Source: Lentisphaeria bacterium (GTDB lineage Bacteria > Verrucomicrobiota > Lentisphaeria > Victivallales > UBA1829). Taken from it: a stretch of DNA of 64,000 nucleotides. Within the stretch, counting starts at the first letter, position 1; each line of letters starts with the position of its first letter. The stretch lies in assembly GCA_003526375.1 (NCBI GenBank), contig DPDG01000006.1:62001-126000 (forward strand). Direction: 5' to 3'. Both the position numbers and the translations under genes were made by a program. Below are positions 16,478 through 24,286 of the stretch, one piece after another. The notes under the pieces are model-generated. The model saw nothing but the letters and a program-made list of their open reading frames with translations, was not told the origin of the DNA and searched no databases.

Positions 16478-17326
16478 TCAAGCACCGTCGTCCTCTTCAT
16501 AATCCGAACTGTAATGTTTTGTACGAGTTGTTCCGGAGTCAAAGGCGTCAAGCCCGCCGACCAGGAAAGGGTTTGATCCGAGATAAGCTGGTTTTTCCGA
16601 TGATACATGCCCATCTCCCCATGCGATATTCGCTGATTTGCCGGAATGCCGGAAGCATGTGGAGACATTGTCGACGGAATGTCCCAGATAAGCTGTACTT
16701 TCTCCGAAATCCGCAGTGGTTGCCATGGATACGGCGCCCTGCATCTGATCTCCGAAGCTGACGAGTGACGAGGCTTTTTTGACCGAACCCGGTTTTTTCA
16801 TGCCGTAGCCGTAAGTTTCCGCCTTTCCGTCACCGACTTGCATGAATCCCAGCCAACCGTGCAGTCCAAGATTGGCTCCATAGCCGCCGCCGGAAGCCGA
16901 GGTGACATCTTCTCCTTTTTTCGTCAGCAGTTTTTCAATGGATGCATCGGGGCAGAACAGAACATTCGTGCGGCGTTGCGCCATCATCTTTTCACCGTCA
17001 CTGGCTTTTTTCAGATAGCCATTCAGATAGCCGTCTCCAGTGAAGTCATATCCTGAACTGAGTTTGCCGGTTCCAAACCATGTGACTGTTGCCGACATTT
17101 TATCGGTTATCGGGCAGAAATATCCGTAGTCACTCTGGTAGAATGAATCCGCTGTGCCGATCTGTTTCAGTCTTGATGTGCATGAAATGGACACGGCTCG
17201 TGCCTTTGCGCCGCTCAATGCCGGCATCAGCATTCCCGCCAGAATGGCGATGATCGCTACAACGACCAAGAGTTCTATCAGGGTGAAATCCGCTCTACTG
17301 CAACTTGGAAAAGCTGCACGTTTCAT
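16478..17326 (-). CDS. Prepilin-like protein with H-X10-DG motif
   Basis: A 282-residue protein with the leader ending in Arg-Ala-Asp, then FTLIELLVVVAIIAILAGML (Glu at +5). It has the conserved helix Cys of this class (SCTSRLKQIG) and a C-terminal RHSGK...GDGHV motif, here with ten residues between His and Asp-Gly rather than nine. Asp, not Gly, stands before the mature Phe. The leader is long (13 residues). The motif class is the 'prepilin-type processing-associated H-X9-DG' family, abundant in Planctomycetes and Lentisphaerae and of unknown function. It has a consensus promoter, an attenuator-like hairpin and two dyads upstream. Confidence 0.83.
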   Translation of the reverse strand: MKRAAFPSCSRADFTLIELLVVVAIIAILAGMLMPALSGAKARAVSISCTSRLKQIGTADSFYQSDYGYFCPITDKMSATVTWFGTGKLSSGYDFTGDGYLNGYLKKASDGEKMMAQRRTNVLFCPDASIEKLLTKKGEDVTSASGGGYGANLGLHGWLGFMQVGDGKAETYGYGMKKPGSVKKASSLVSFGDQMQGAVSMATTADFGESTAYLGHSVDNVSTCFRHSGKSANIAWGDGHVSSEKPAYLGSNPFLVGGLDAFDSGTTRTKHYSSDYEEDDGA

Positions 17327-17357
17327 AATTCTGATCTCCTTATTGTTTTAGTGAATT

Positions 17358-17375
17358 AATTAGTTTAGACTAATT
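17358..17375. promoter_or_regulatory. Palindromic operator candidate (leader side)
   Basis: AATTAGT and ACTAATT form a perfect seven-base dyad around TTAG. It lies between the pseudopilin promoter and its gene. A related site is at 17465-17483 on the other side of the promoter, with centres about 107 bases apart. Confidence 0.5.
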
Positions 17376-17385
17376 CGTTTATCTT

Positions 17386-17410
17386 GAAAAAATCCAGACC
17401 GGATGTCTGG
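17386..17410 (-). terminator. Attenuator-like hairpin in pseudopilin leader
   Basis: Reading leftwards, CCAGAC-ATCCG-GTCTGG (complement of 17394-17410) is followed by A and six T residues (complement of about 17387-17392). It lies between the promoter and the pseudopilin start, so it could stop most transcripts early. The stem is short (six pairs). Confidence 0.5.
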
Positions 17411-17430
17411 TTCTGTTCTTTTGCGCTATT

Positions 17431-17458
17431 AATATATAAGTCTTTTTCAGAATGTCAA
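17431..17458 (-). promoter_or_regulatory. Strong sigma-70 promoter for pseudopilin at 16478
   Basis: Reading leftwards, perfect TTGACA (complement of 17453-17458), a 16-base spacer and TATATT (complement of 17431-17436). Confidence 0.7.
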
Positions 17459-17464
17459 GCATAT

Positions 17465-17483
17465 AATTTAGATGAAACTAATT
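17465..17483. promoter_or_regulatory. Imperfect dyad upstream of the promoter
   Basis: AATTTAG, five bases, then ACTAATT at 17477-17483, sharing the ACTAATT half-site of the dyad at 17358-17375. It sits just upstream of the -35 box of the leftward promoter. Confidence 0.4.
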
Positions 17484-17622
17484 ATTTTTGAAATTTTTTT
17501 CAGTTGTTTAAGAGCGGGCTGTCAAAAGTCCCGCAGGGAAAAAGAACGGGAGAAATAAAAGATTGAGTTCAGGCTTGATTCCCCTGTTCCCCCCCATACC
17601 GTCAAAAAAACTCCAAAGGGAC

Positions 17623-17651
17623 TTGCATTTTCCGGAAAGGGAGTGTAGTGT
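17623..17651 (+). promoter_or_regulatory. Weak promoter candidate for the permease gene
   Basis: TTGCAT at 17623-17628 and TAGTGT at 17646-17651, 17 bases apart, about 35 bases before the start at 17687. The -10 box is poor. Confidence 0.3.
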
Positions 17652-17686
17652 TATAAAACAACCAGCATAACGATTGGGGGGTCAAT

Positions 17687-19120
17687 ATGTCGGTATTTCC
17701 TAAGAAAAGTAATAAAATGGGCGTATTCACGCTGTCGATGCTGAATATTGCCGCAGTCTTGTCCATCGTAAATTTTCCGGAACAGGCCGAATACGGCTAT
17801 GCAATCATCTTCTACATCACGGCGGCTTCCATCTGCTTCTTCATTCCGACGGCGCTTGTCTCGGCGGAGCTGGCGGCGGCATGGCCGAAGGACGGCGGAA
17901 TGTACCTCTGGGTGAAGGAGGCGTTCGGCCCGAAATGGGGATTTGTCGCCGTCTGTATGCAGTGGCTGAACAGCCTGCCGTGGTATGCCACGGTTCTGAC
18001 GTTCGTCGCGACGACGCTCGCCTATATTTTCAAGCCGGAACTTGCCACGAACCGGTGGTTTGTCTTTCTGACTCTGGCGGCCGTCATGTGGGGATGCACG
18101 ATCCTGAATTTCCGCGGCATCAGACTTTATGCGATCCTGAGCAGCATCGGGGCGATTTTCGGAACGATCATTCCGACGGCGGCAATTATCCTGCTTGCCG
18201 CGCTTTATCTTTTCGGCGGACATGCGCCCGCGATTCCATTTACGCCCAAAGCGGTGCTTCCCGAACTGAACAATCTGACGCAGTGGATGCTTCTCGCGGG
18301 AATGATGGTAGCGATTGCCGGAATCGATATGCCGGCGGTGCATGTCACGGATGTGGACAATCCGCAGAAGAACTTCCCGAAAGCGATTCTGATTTCTTCC
18401 ATCATCATTATCTTTCTGAGCATTGCGGGCTCGCTTTCCATTTCGCTGATCGTCCCGCCGGGACGCCTGAGCATGGCGTCGGGTGCGGCGGAGGCGTTCG
18501 ACCAGATGTTCACCGCAATGGGAGCCCGCTGGATGACACCTGTCATGTGCGTGTTTCTGATCTGGGGGGCGCTGACCACAATCATCACGTGGACGCTCGG
18601 TCCGTCCAAAGGGCTGCTCCAGGTTGCGCGGGAAGGGTATCTGCCGGAGTTCTGGCAGAGGCGCAACCAGTACGGCATTCCGGTTCCGATCCTGACGCTT
18701 CAGGCTCTGATTACGACGGTGATCGGGCTGGTGATTTTCTTCATGCCGACGATCAGCGGCGCGTTCTGGGTCATGATGGCGCTTTCCGCGCAGCTCTATA
18801 TGATTATGTATATGTTCATGTTTTCCGCCGCGATCCGGCTCCGGTATTCTCAGCCGGATACGCCGCGCCCTTACTCCGTTCCCTGCGGCAAACCGGGCAT
18901 GTGGATCGTCGCCGGACTCGGTTTTCTGACTTCGGTGCTTTCCATGACGATGGGATTCATCCCTCCGCAGAGCATCCGCAGCGAGGGCGCGCTGAAAACG
19001 GTACTGTATCTCCTGTTCCTGACCTGCGGAATGCTGACGTTCATTATCCTGCCGCAGCTGCTGCATTATTATCAGGAGTGCAGGATGAAAAAAGAAAATC
19101 AACCGTCAAATAACTCATAA
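17687..19120 (+). CDS. APC-superfamily amino-acid permease
   Basis: A 477-residue inner-membrane transporter with about 12 hydrophobic segments. The N-terminal NIAAVLSIVNFPEQAEYG region and the AAAWPKDGGMYLWVKEAFG motif in helix 3 place it in the amino acid-polyamine-organocation superfamily, in the branch near GadC/YjeM glutamate:GABA-type antiporters. The helix 6 GIDMPAVHVTDVDNPQKNFP motif also fits that branch. GGGGGG just ahead of the ATG is the ribosome-binding site. It is followed 24 bases later by a surface-repeat protein gene. Substrate is inferred only from the family branch. Confidence 0.82.
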   Translation: MSVFPKKSNKMGVFTLSMLNIAAVLSIVNFPEQAEYGYAIIFYITAASICFFIPTALVSAELAAAWPKDGGMYLWVKEAFGPKWGFVAVCMQWLNSLPWYATVLTFVATTLAYIFKPELATNRWFVFLTLAAVMWGCTILNFRGIRLYAILSSIGAIFGTIIPTAAIILLAALYLFGGHAPAIPFTPKAVLPELNNLTQWMLLAGMMVAIAGIDMPAVHVTDVDNPQKNFPKAILISSIIIIFLSIAGSLSISLIVPPGRLSMASGAAEAFDQMFTAMGARWMTPVMCVFLIWGALTTIITWTLGPSKGLLQVAREGYLPEFWQRRNQYGIPVPILTLQALITTVIGLVIFFMPTISGAFWVMMALSAQLYMIMYMFMFSAAIRLRYSQPDTPRPYSVPCGKPGMWIVAGLGFLTSVLSMTMGFIPPQSIRSEGALKTVLYLLFLTCGMLTFIILPQLLHYYQECRMKKENQPSNNS

Positions 19121-19144
19121 ATAATCCAAATAGGAGAGATGAAT

Positions 19145-19771
19145 ATGAAAAAACTGACATGGCTTGCCATCGTGGGAACCGCTCTGCTTTTTATGCAGGT
19201 GCATGCGGATTCAGTCGAACAGGAAGTGGAGAAATATATCCGGATGCCGCCGGTCATACGGCTTGCGGCGCCGGTCGTGTCTTCGGACAAGAACGGGCGC
19301 GAGGAATGGATCGGGATTTCTCTCATGGGACCGATGCCCGACACGGATTTCTACGGAATTCATTGTGCGTATTTTATTGAGAACAATAAGAATTCGGTAA
19401 TCAACGGGATCTCGATCTCGACCTATGGCGATGCAAGGCTCTGCAACGGACTTCAGGCCGGCCTGATGCTGAACGAGAGCGATATGAACGGGATGCAGAT
19501 GGCGCTGATCGGCAATCAGGCGCAGAATGTCAACGGCTGGCAGCTCGGCATTGTGAACCGGTCAAAAGACATCACGGGACTGCAGACCGGAATTTTCAAT
19601 TACATCACGAATCGCTCCAAAGATGCGTTTCAGCTCGGGATTGCCAATATGACTGAAAAAAGCGGCGGTATCCAGTTCGGGCTGGTCAATCATACGACGG
19701 AAGATTGCATCCAGATCGGATTGATCAATATTTCCAGAAACGGTTTTGTCCCTTTCATCAACTGGAAATGA
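19145..19771 (+). CDS. Exported LA_2272-like surface repeat protein
   Basis: A 208-residue protein with a signal peptide (about residues 1-21, ending near MQVHADS) and a C-terminal half of short repeats with the pattern Gly-x-Gln-x-Gly-x-x-Asn, for example GLQAGLMLN, GWQLGIVNR, GLQTGIFNY, AFQLGIANM, GIQFGLVNH and CIQIGLINI. This matches the LA_2272/LA_2273 surface-repeat family described from Leptospira and spirochaetes, likely a beta-solenoid on the cell surface. The start at 19145 is preferred over 19139, because GGAG at 19133-19136 is too close to the latter. Its role is unknown. It may be co-transcribed with the permease. Confidence 0.72.
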   Translation: MKKLTWLAIVGTALLFMQVHADSVEQEVEKYIRMPPVIRLAAPVVSSDKNGREEWIGISLMGPMPDTDFYGIHCAYFIENNKNSVINGISISTYGDARLCNGLQAGLMLNESDMNGMQMALIGNQAQNVNGWQLGIVNRSKDITGLQTGIFNYITNRSKDAFQLGIANMTEKSGGIQFGLVNHTTEDCIQIGLINISRNGFVPFINWK

Positions 19772-19821
19772 CGGGAATGGCGTGCCTTGAGTGCAAGAGC
19801 ATGAGGGCAGGTTGTCTCCGC

Positions 19822-19833
19822 CAAACATGTTTG
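19822..19833. promoter_or_regulatory. Twelve-base perfect palindrome
   Basis: CAAACATGTTTG, between the surface-repeat gene and its terminator. It could be a protein-binding site; no repeat of it was found in the window. Confidence 0.25.
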
Positions 19834-19854
19834 ACATCTTAGAAAAACTGATTT

Positions 19855-19889
19855 GGCGCAGGCATTGCGCTGCGCCGGCTCTGTTTTTT
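19855..19889 (+). terminator. Terminator after the permease/surface-repeat genes
   Basis: Seven-base-pair G/C stem (GGCGCAG at 19855-19861 with CTGCGCC at 19870-19876) followed within eight bases by six T residues. Confidence 0.7.
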
Positions 19890-19912
19890 ATATTTTTATT
19901 GCCGTGGAGAAC

Positions 19913-19941
19913 TTGCGGTTTTCCTCTTTTATTGTTATTGT
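19913..19941 (+). promoter_or_regulatory. Candidate promoter for enolase-superfamily gene
   Basis: TTGCGG at 19913-19918 and TATTGT at 19936-19941, 17 bases apart and about 33 bases before the start. Both boxes deviate from consensus. Confidence 0.35.
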
Positions 19942-19974
19942 AAGCCCATTGCATCAGTAAAGGAGAGTTGCGCC

Positions 19975-21084
19975 ATGAGTTTTTCGATTGATCGTGTTGT
20001 ATTGCACCCGTTTTCCATTCCGTTGAAAATGCCTTTCCGCATCAGCGCCGGGGAGATCCGTGAAAAAAACGGACTGATCGTGGAGGTCCGGAGCGGCGAT
20101 CTGACCGGGTGGGGCGAGGCATCCGTAGACAAGGTGCCGTTTTATGCCCATGAGACAGTCGGTTCCGTGATTGACCTCCTGACGAATTCGCTGGTCCCGC
20201 TGGTCCGTGGAAAAACGTTTGGGCATCCGGACGAAGTGACGGATCTGATGGCGCATTTCCGCGGCAACAATTTTGCAAAGGCGGCGATTGACGCGGCGGT
20301 CTGGGACATTTACGGGAAGATGCTCGGCAAACCCTGCCGGCAGCTGCTCGGCGGAACCCGGACGGAGGTGGAGGTCGGGCCCAGTTTCGGGATCAAAAAA
20401 GAGCCGTCGATGCTGGTGAAGGCTGTCGGTGAAAAACTTGCCGAAGGGTTTCGCCGGATCAAAATCAAAGTTTCACCCGGTTTTGATACGCCTTACATTG
20501 AGGCGGTCCGCCGTGAATTCCCCAATATCAGCCTTATGGTGGACGCGAACAACGCCTACGGCAATTCCGATTTCGACCTGATTGCGGACTGGGATCGTTT
20601 TCATCTGCTGATGATCGAACAGCCTCTGGATGAGCATGATATCTATTTTCACTCTCTTCTCAGGGGAAAAATCCGGAATCCGGTTTGTCTGGACGAGAGC
20701 ATTCACACGATGCACGATGCGCAGTGTTGCGCGGCGCTGGGGAGTGCGGACATCATCAATATCAAAGTCTGCCGCGTCGGAGGTCTGACCAATGCCCGGC
20801 GGATTCATGATTTCTGCCGGGAAAAGGGAATTGCAAACTGGATCGGGAGTCGTGTCGGTTCGGGGGTGGCGGAGGCGGCGCGCCTTGCCGCAGCGACTTT
20901 GCCGAACTGTTCCCTGCCGTCCGACTGTGTCATTTCCGCGATGTATATGTCCGACGATATTCTTGCCGAACCGTTCGAGATGCGCGGATGCATGGTGAAA
21001 GTGATGGAAAAACCGGGGCTCGGCATTGAGGTTGACCGTGAAAAACTGGCAAAATATGCGCCGGAACGTCTGACGGTCCGTTGA
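19975..21084 (+). CDS. Enolase-superfamily enzyme, OSBS/N-acylamino acid racemase-like
   Basis: A 369-residue member of the muconate-lactonising subgroup of the enolase superfamily. The catalytic set is complete: KIK with Lys163/Lys165, metal ligands Asp190 (VDANN), Glu215 (IEQPL) and Asp240 (LDESI), and Lys264 (NIKVC) opposite. These positions nearly equal those of Amycolatopsis N-acylamino acid racemase/o-succinylbenzoate synthase as I recall them. Other men genes are absent here, so menaquinone synthesis cannot be assumed; racemisation of N-acylated or dipeptide substrates is equally likely. AAAGGAGA precedes the start. It is a single-gene transcript ended by a 17-pair hairpin. Cytoplasmic. 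Confidence 0.8.
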   Translation: MSFSIDRVVLHPFSIPLKMPFRISAGEIREKNGLIVEVRSGDLTGWGEASVDKVPFYAHETVGSVIDLLTNSLVPLVRGKTFGHPDEVTDLMAHFRGNNFAKAAIDAAVWDIYGKMLGKPCRQLLGGTRTEVEVGPSFGIKKEPSMLVKAVGEKLAEGFRRIKIKVSPGFDTPYIEAVRREFPNISLMVDANNAYGNSDFDLIADWDRFHLLMIEQPLDEHDIYFHSLLRGKIRNPVCLDESIHTMHDAQCCAALGSADIINIKVCRVGGLTNARRIHDFCREKGIANWIGSRVGSGVAEAARLAAATLPNCSLPSDCVISAMYMSDDILAEPFEMRGCMVKVMEKPGLGIEVDREKLAKYAPERLTVR

Positions 21085-21102
21085 AAAGAGCTGCGGAAAA
21101 GG

Positions 21103-21149
21103 ATAACGCAGGAAGCATTGAGTGAGAATGCTTCCTGCGTTATGTTTTT
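21103..21149 (+). terminator. Strong terminator after enolase-superfamily gene
   Basis: A 17-base-pair perfect stem (21103-21119 with 21127-21143), seven-base loop, then GTTTTT. A run of A residues on its left makes it usable in both directions, fitting the convergent gene at 21164. Confidence 0.92.
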
Positions 21150-21163
21150 CTGTATTTCTCTCG

Positions 21164-21469
21164 TCAGACGGTTTGTTCTTCCGCTTTGACAAGTCCAGCC
21201 TTCTTTTTGTTCCGGTGCTGATAATAGAGACAGAGCACCGTATCGGTCGCCACAAGGAGCCCGTTCAGGAGATAGAGCCAGAAAACGAAGTCGAATTTGC
21301 CGGTGATTTTATAAAGACACCCGGCGATGTAGCCGATAATGATCAGAAAGAGAAAAATGTAACTTTTCCCCGCAGGATTTTTGACCTTGACGGTTTTCAT
21401 AATGGCGAAAGGCCAGCTGAAACCGAAACAGATCAGCATGAGTGCCTCGAAAATACTGGGTAACGGCAT
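21164..21469 (-). CDS. Small three-helix membrane protein (PQ-loop-like)
   Basis: A 101-residue protein with three hydrophobic segments (about residues 5-20, 33-52 and 62-80) and a charged C-terminal tail with HRNKKK. The SWPFAIMKTVKVKNPAGKS stretch resembles the PQ-loop/SWEET-like small membrane proteins of anaerobic bacteria; I hold that assignment loosely. The ATG at 21469 follows GGGAG and is preferred over an upstream start at 21538. Function unknown. Confidence 0.6.
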   Translation of the reverse strand: MPLPSIFEALMLICFGFSWPFAIMKTVKVKNPAGKSYIFLFLIIIGYIAGCLYKITGKFDFVFWLYLLNGLLVATDTVLCLYYQHRNKKKAGLVKAEEQTV

Positions 21470-21681
21470 AAAAAGACTCCCTGATTCCCTTTTTGTAATG
21501 TGGAAGACATAATATACATTCGGGAGTTGTCTTTTCAACTGTTTTTCAGAAGATTCTTTTATCGGCCGGAGTCCGGGCAGGGACAGGTGAGATGCCGATT
21601 TCGGCAGATTTTCCGGGAAGTGAATATCTGCGGATGCCGGGAAAAGAGGAGCGGCAGCCGCAGATATTGCGGAGAGTTATT
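21470..21681. other. Intergenic region with two stem-loops
   Basis: Downstream of the glycosidase gene (leftward) lies a long hairpin: AATATCTGCGG-A-TGCCG (21623-21639) pairs with CGGCA-G-CCGCAGATATT (21652-21668), 16 pairs with one mismatch and a 12-base loop. A smaller TGCCGA-TT-TCGGCA hairpin is at 21593-21606. Neither is followed by a T-run, so they may protect the 3' end of the glycosidase mRNA rather than terminate it. Confidence 0.6.
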
Positions 21682-23550
21682 TCAGGGAGAAACCTGCACG
21701 CCTTCAAGATAGGTGATCCCAGAATCTGCTGTCATGCGGATTCCATGAGGAGATATTTCCAGGCGGACTGCGGGAATTCCGCCCAGATAATCACAGGCGG
21801 ATTTGAACTGCCCCGTCGTTTTCAGAAATATCTTTTTCGGCTGTGAAACAGTCCATACCGCGGTAACGGGAATGCCGTCCGGTTTTTTCCAGGCGGCTGT
21901 ATAGACTCCATTTTTCACAGACAACCCCAGATCTGTTGAACCGGCAGGCCGCATCCGGGTCAAGGTCATGTAAGCGGTATAGGCGGGCTTCGGTGTCAGG
22001 TTCAGCCGCAGAATTCCGAAATGCCCCTCGCGTCCCGATGGAAAATATTGCTCCTGTGACCGGAAACTGTAAGTGAATACTTTATTCACTCCCTCATTGA
22101 ATGCCGTGAGGAAGGTGCGCGGCAGAAGTTTTGCCTGCCATTCCGGTGTGGTCCGGTGTGAATAATCCTGCCAGCTGAACGCGATCAGATTTCCTTTAAG
22201 GCTGCTGTTGAAGCGGTAGATTCCGGCGACCGGAGCAGACCAGGAACGGTCCTTTGAATAAGCGGTCACAAGCGGAATCAGTTCGTCGCCCTCCTGCAGA
22301 TTTTCCCCGCTGAGATAACGGTTTGCACTTTTGGAAAAATCAACGCCCCGGAGCTCCGGGATGGCTTCAAGCAGTTTTGTGGAACGTGGCGCTTTCCTGT
22401 TTTTCCACCATGCCTCCCAGCCGATATGGAGTTCTTTGCAGATTCTCTCCGGCGCTCCTCTTTTCTCAATGGTTCCGTCCGCCTTGCGCACCCAATCGAA
22501 GTAGAAAGGGATTCCCCCTCCCGGATAGATGACGGTCCCGCCTTTTTCCAGATAGGAAACAAGCGGTTTGTGGAACGCCGAAGGATATGCCTCGTTCATC
22601 GGCAGGAGAAGCAGAGGATATTTGCGGGGATCAAGCCCGTCAAGCCCGGCGAGTGTGATCCGGTGGTAATTCCGTTTCTCCCGGAAGAAACTTTTGAGAT
22701 CAAGATTCATACATTCCGTGGAATACAGACAGTCCGGATCATCGATGAGCGCAACCGGCAGCGAAGGTGCATCAAGCGCAAGTTTTTTGAGTGCAGGGGA
22801 GAGTATGCCGCTGAGATCCGGCGGCGGAGCCGTTGAATAGCCGGTTTCCGTGAGCCAGAGCGGTTTGTTTCCATACCCGCGGCGTTTCATATCCTGCCTG
22901 ATCCGGCGCAGTTGGGAACGGAGTTCGCCTTCCGGATAATTCTGCCAGGAATAGATGTGAACATTGAAGACGTCAAACGAGTCGGGAAGCGCCAGTTTCA
23001 GGAATTCGGAGAACTGCCCGGCGAGTCCTCCGTTGGCTACGACGGCATGCGGATCGGCGGTTTTGATGCAGTCATAGCTTTCTTTCAGGAATTTTGCGTA
23101 TTCGGCGGTTTTGCCGGAAAATTCCCCGAGATCGGGTTCATTGACAACTTCCCAGTATCCAATCCGGTTCTTGTAGCGGTTTACAGCAACGGTAAGATAA
23201 TTCTTCCAGTCGGTCATGTGTTTTACAAGGGGGGAACCCCACCGTGGCTGATTTCCGGCAAGAATCGGCAGGACGGCGATTCCGTTTTCCCCGGCGGCTT
23301 TGACGATGGCATCCCATTTTGAAAAATCCCACCTGCCTTTCCGGTTTTCCACCTGCCGCCAGTCGAGATCGGTGCGGTCAAGCCCGATTCCGGCGTCTTT
23401 CATCATCCGGAGTTCCTGTTTCATTTCCGGAAATTCCCAGCGGTTCAGATGGGCACAGGCGCCGTAAGGACTGTCCGTAATTCCGGGGTGTTCCGCCGTG
23501 AATCCGGTGAACCCTGCGGCAAGCAGAGTGATTGCAGTCAGCATTTTCAT
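21682..23550 (-). CDS. Secreted clan GH-A glycosidase (GH39/GH42-like)
   Basis: A 622-residue exported enzyme with a signal peptide (about residues 1-19). The N-terminal TIM barrel (about 25-260) shows the clan GH-A pair: acid/base Glu138 in YWEVVNEPD and nucleophile Glu235 in LWLTETGYS. A second region (about 265-360) resembles a beta-galactosidase trimerisation/GATase-like domain (YPLLLLPMNEAYPS, GGTVIYPGGG), followed by beta-rich C-terminal domains. The retaining mechanism follows from the clan; the substrate is not readable. It is the third gene of an operon led by an AraR-like regulator and a pseudopilin (cassette A), so its substrate is probably a complex glycan sensed by that regulator. 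Confidence 0.8.
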   Translation of the reverse strand: MKMLTAITLLAAGFTGFTAEHPGITDSPYGACAHLNRWEFPEMKQELRMMKDAGIGLDRTDLDWRQVENRKGRWDFSKWDAIVKAAGENGIAVLPILAGNQPRWGSPLVKHMTDWKNYLTVAVNRYKNRIGYWEVVNEPDLGEFSGKTAEYAKFLKESYDCIKTADPHAVVANGGLAGQFSEFLKLALPDSFDVFNVHIYSWQNYPEGELRSQLRRIRQDMKRRGYGNKPLWLTETGYSTAPPPDLSGILSPALKKLALDAPSLPVALIDDPDCLYSTECMNLDLKSFFREKRNYHRITLAGLDGLDPRKYPLLLLPMNEAYPSAFHKPLVSYLEKGGTVIYPGGGIPFYFDWVRKADGTIEKRGAPERICKELHIGWEAWWKNRKAPRSTKLLEAIPELRGVDFSKSANRYLSGENLQEGDELIPLVTAYSKDRSWSAPVAGIYRFNSSLKGNLIAFSWQDYSHRTTPEWQAKLLPRTFLTAFNEGVNKVFTYSFRSQEQYFPSGREGHFGILRLNLTPKPAYTAYMTLTRMRPAGSTDLGLSVKNGVYTAAWKKPDGIPVTAVWTVSQPKKIFLKTTGQFKSACDYLGGIPAVRLEISPHGIRMTADSGITYLEGVQVSP

Positions 23551-23580
23551 GTTGTTTTATCCTTTCTGTGAGGTTCAGGT

Positions 23581-24276
23581 TCAGTCCACGACTTTCGGCG
23601 CCAGATTTCTGGTGTAAGTATTTTTGATTTTGAGCGCTGTACCGGACAGTTGTTCCGCAGTATGACCGCCGACATGCCCGTCTGCGAAAGCGACATTGGC
23701 GCGTGTGGAATGGATCGTATGAACCGCCTTGTTGCCGTCGAGATACTCCTGAGATGCCCAGTAAGCGATTTGTTTGCCGCCCGGAATTTGCACGGAATCT
23801 GCAAAAATGACGGTGGCGGAAGGCTGTCTGATCCTGTTGGAACGGTAACAGATGGATTCCGGGGAGGCTTTGATGTCGACGAACCCTCCAAGTTCGTCGA
23901 TCCGGCCCTTCCATGTTTTGTCGCCGTATCCGGAGTTGGCGGCGCGCCACATGCCGTAAACATTCCAGTTTGGAGACGGTTTCGTCTGATTGGAGGGGCA
24001 GTTATAGATTTTTGTATTGCGGATATACCGGTTGGTGGAAAGAATTTCCGGCCAGTACAGAATTCCCCATTGCCCTGTTACGATCAAAGGCATCTGGTCA
24101 TTGTAGTCCGAGGCGTAAAACTGTTCCGACAGCATTACCTGCTTGAGATTGTTTACACAGGAAATTTCTCTTGCTTTTTCTCTGGCTTTATTCAAAGCAG
24201 GAAGCAGCAGCGCAGCGAGAATCGCAATGATCGATATAACGATCAGCAATTCGATCAATGTAAATTTTTTCTTCAT
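23581..24276 (-). CDS. Prepilin-like protein with H-X9-DG motif
   Basis: A 231-residue protein beginning MKKK then FTLIELLIVISIIAILAALL, with Glu at +5. The residue before Phe is Lys. The class-specific Cys motif (ISCVNNLKQV) and the C-terminal HSTRANVAFADGHV (exact H-X9-DG) are present. Proteins of this class are expected to sit in the inner membrane with a periplasmic C-terminal domain unless cleaved and assembled. It is ten bases after the regulator gene and 30 bases before the glycosidase gene, so it is embedded in the sugar operon and not in a secretion operon. Confidence 0.87.
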   Translation of the reverse strand: MKKKFTLIELLIVISIIAILAALLLPALNKAREKAREISCVNNLKQVMLSEQFYASDYNDQMPLIVTGQWGILYWPEILSTNRYIRNTKIYNCPSNQTKPSPNWNVYGMWRAANSGYGDKTWKGRIDELGGFVDIKASPESICYRSNRIRQPSATVIFADSVQIPGGKQIAYWASQEYLDGNKAVHTIHSTRANVAFADGHVGGHTAEQLSGTALKIKNTYTRNLAPKVVD

Positions 24277-24286
24277 TATTCCACTC

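Larger units (their letters stand above)
17327..17686. other. 360-base regulatory region between divergent genes
   Basis: No gene seen. It carries the leftward promoter (17431-17458), the leader hairpin (17394-17410) and two A/T-rich dyads (17358-17375 and 17465-17483) for the pseudopilin gene, and the weaker rightward promoter of the permease gene near 17623-17651. Confidence 0.7.

Noticed and set aside
17651..19102. 483-codon frame opposite the permease
   Set aside because: Extremely Arg/His/Gln-rich and starts inside the permease region; antisense shadow.
19975..21084. Direct call as MenC of menaquinone synthesis
   Set aside because: The catalytic residues fit both o-succinylbenzoate synthase and N-acylamino acid racemase, and no men gene is nearby.
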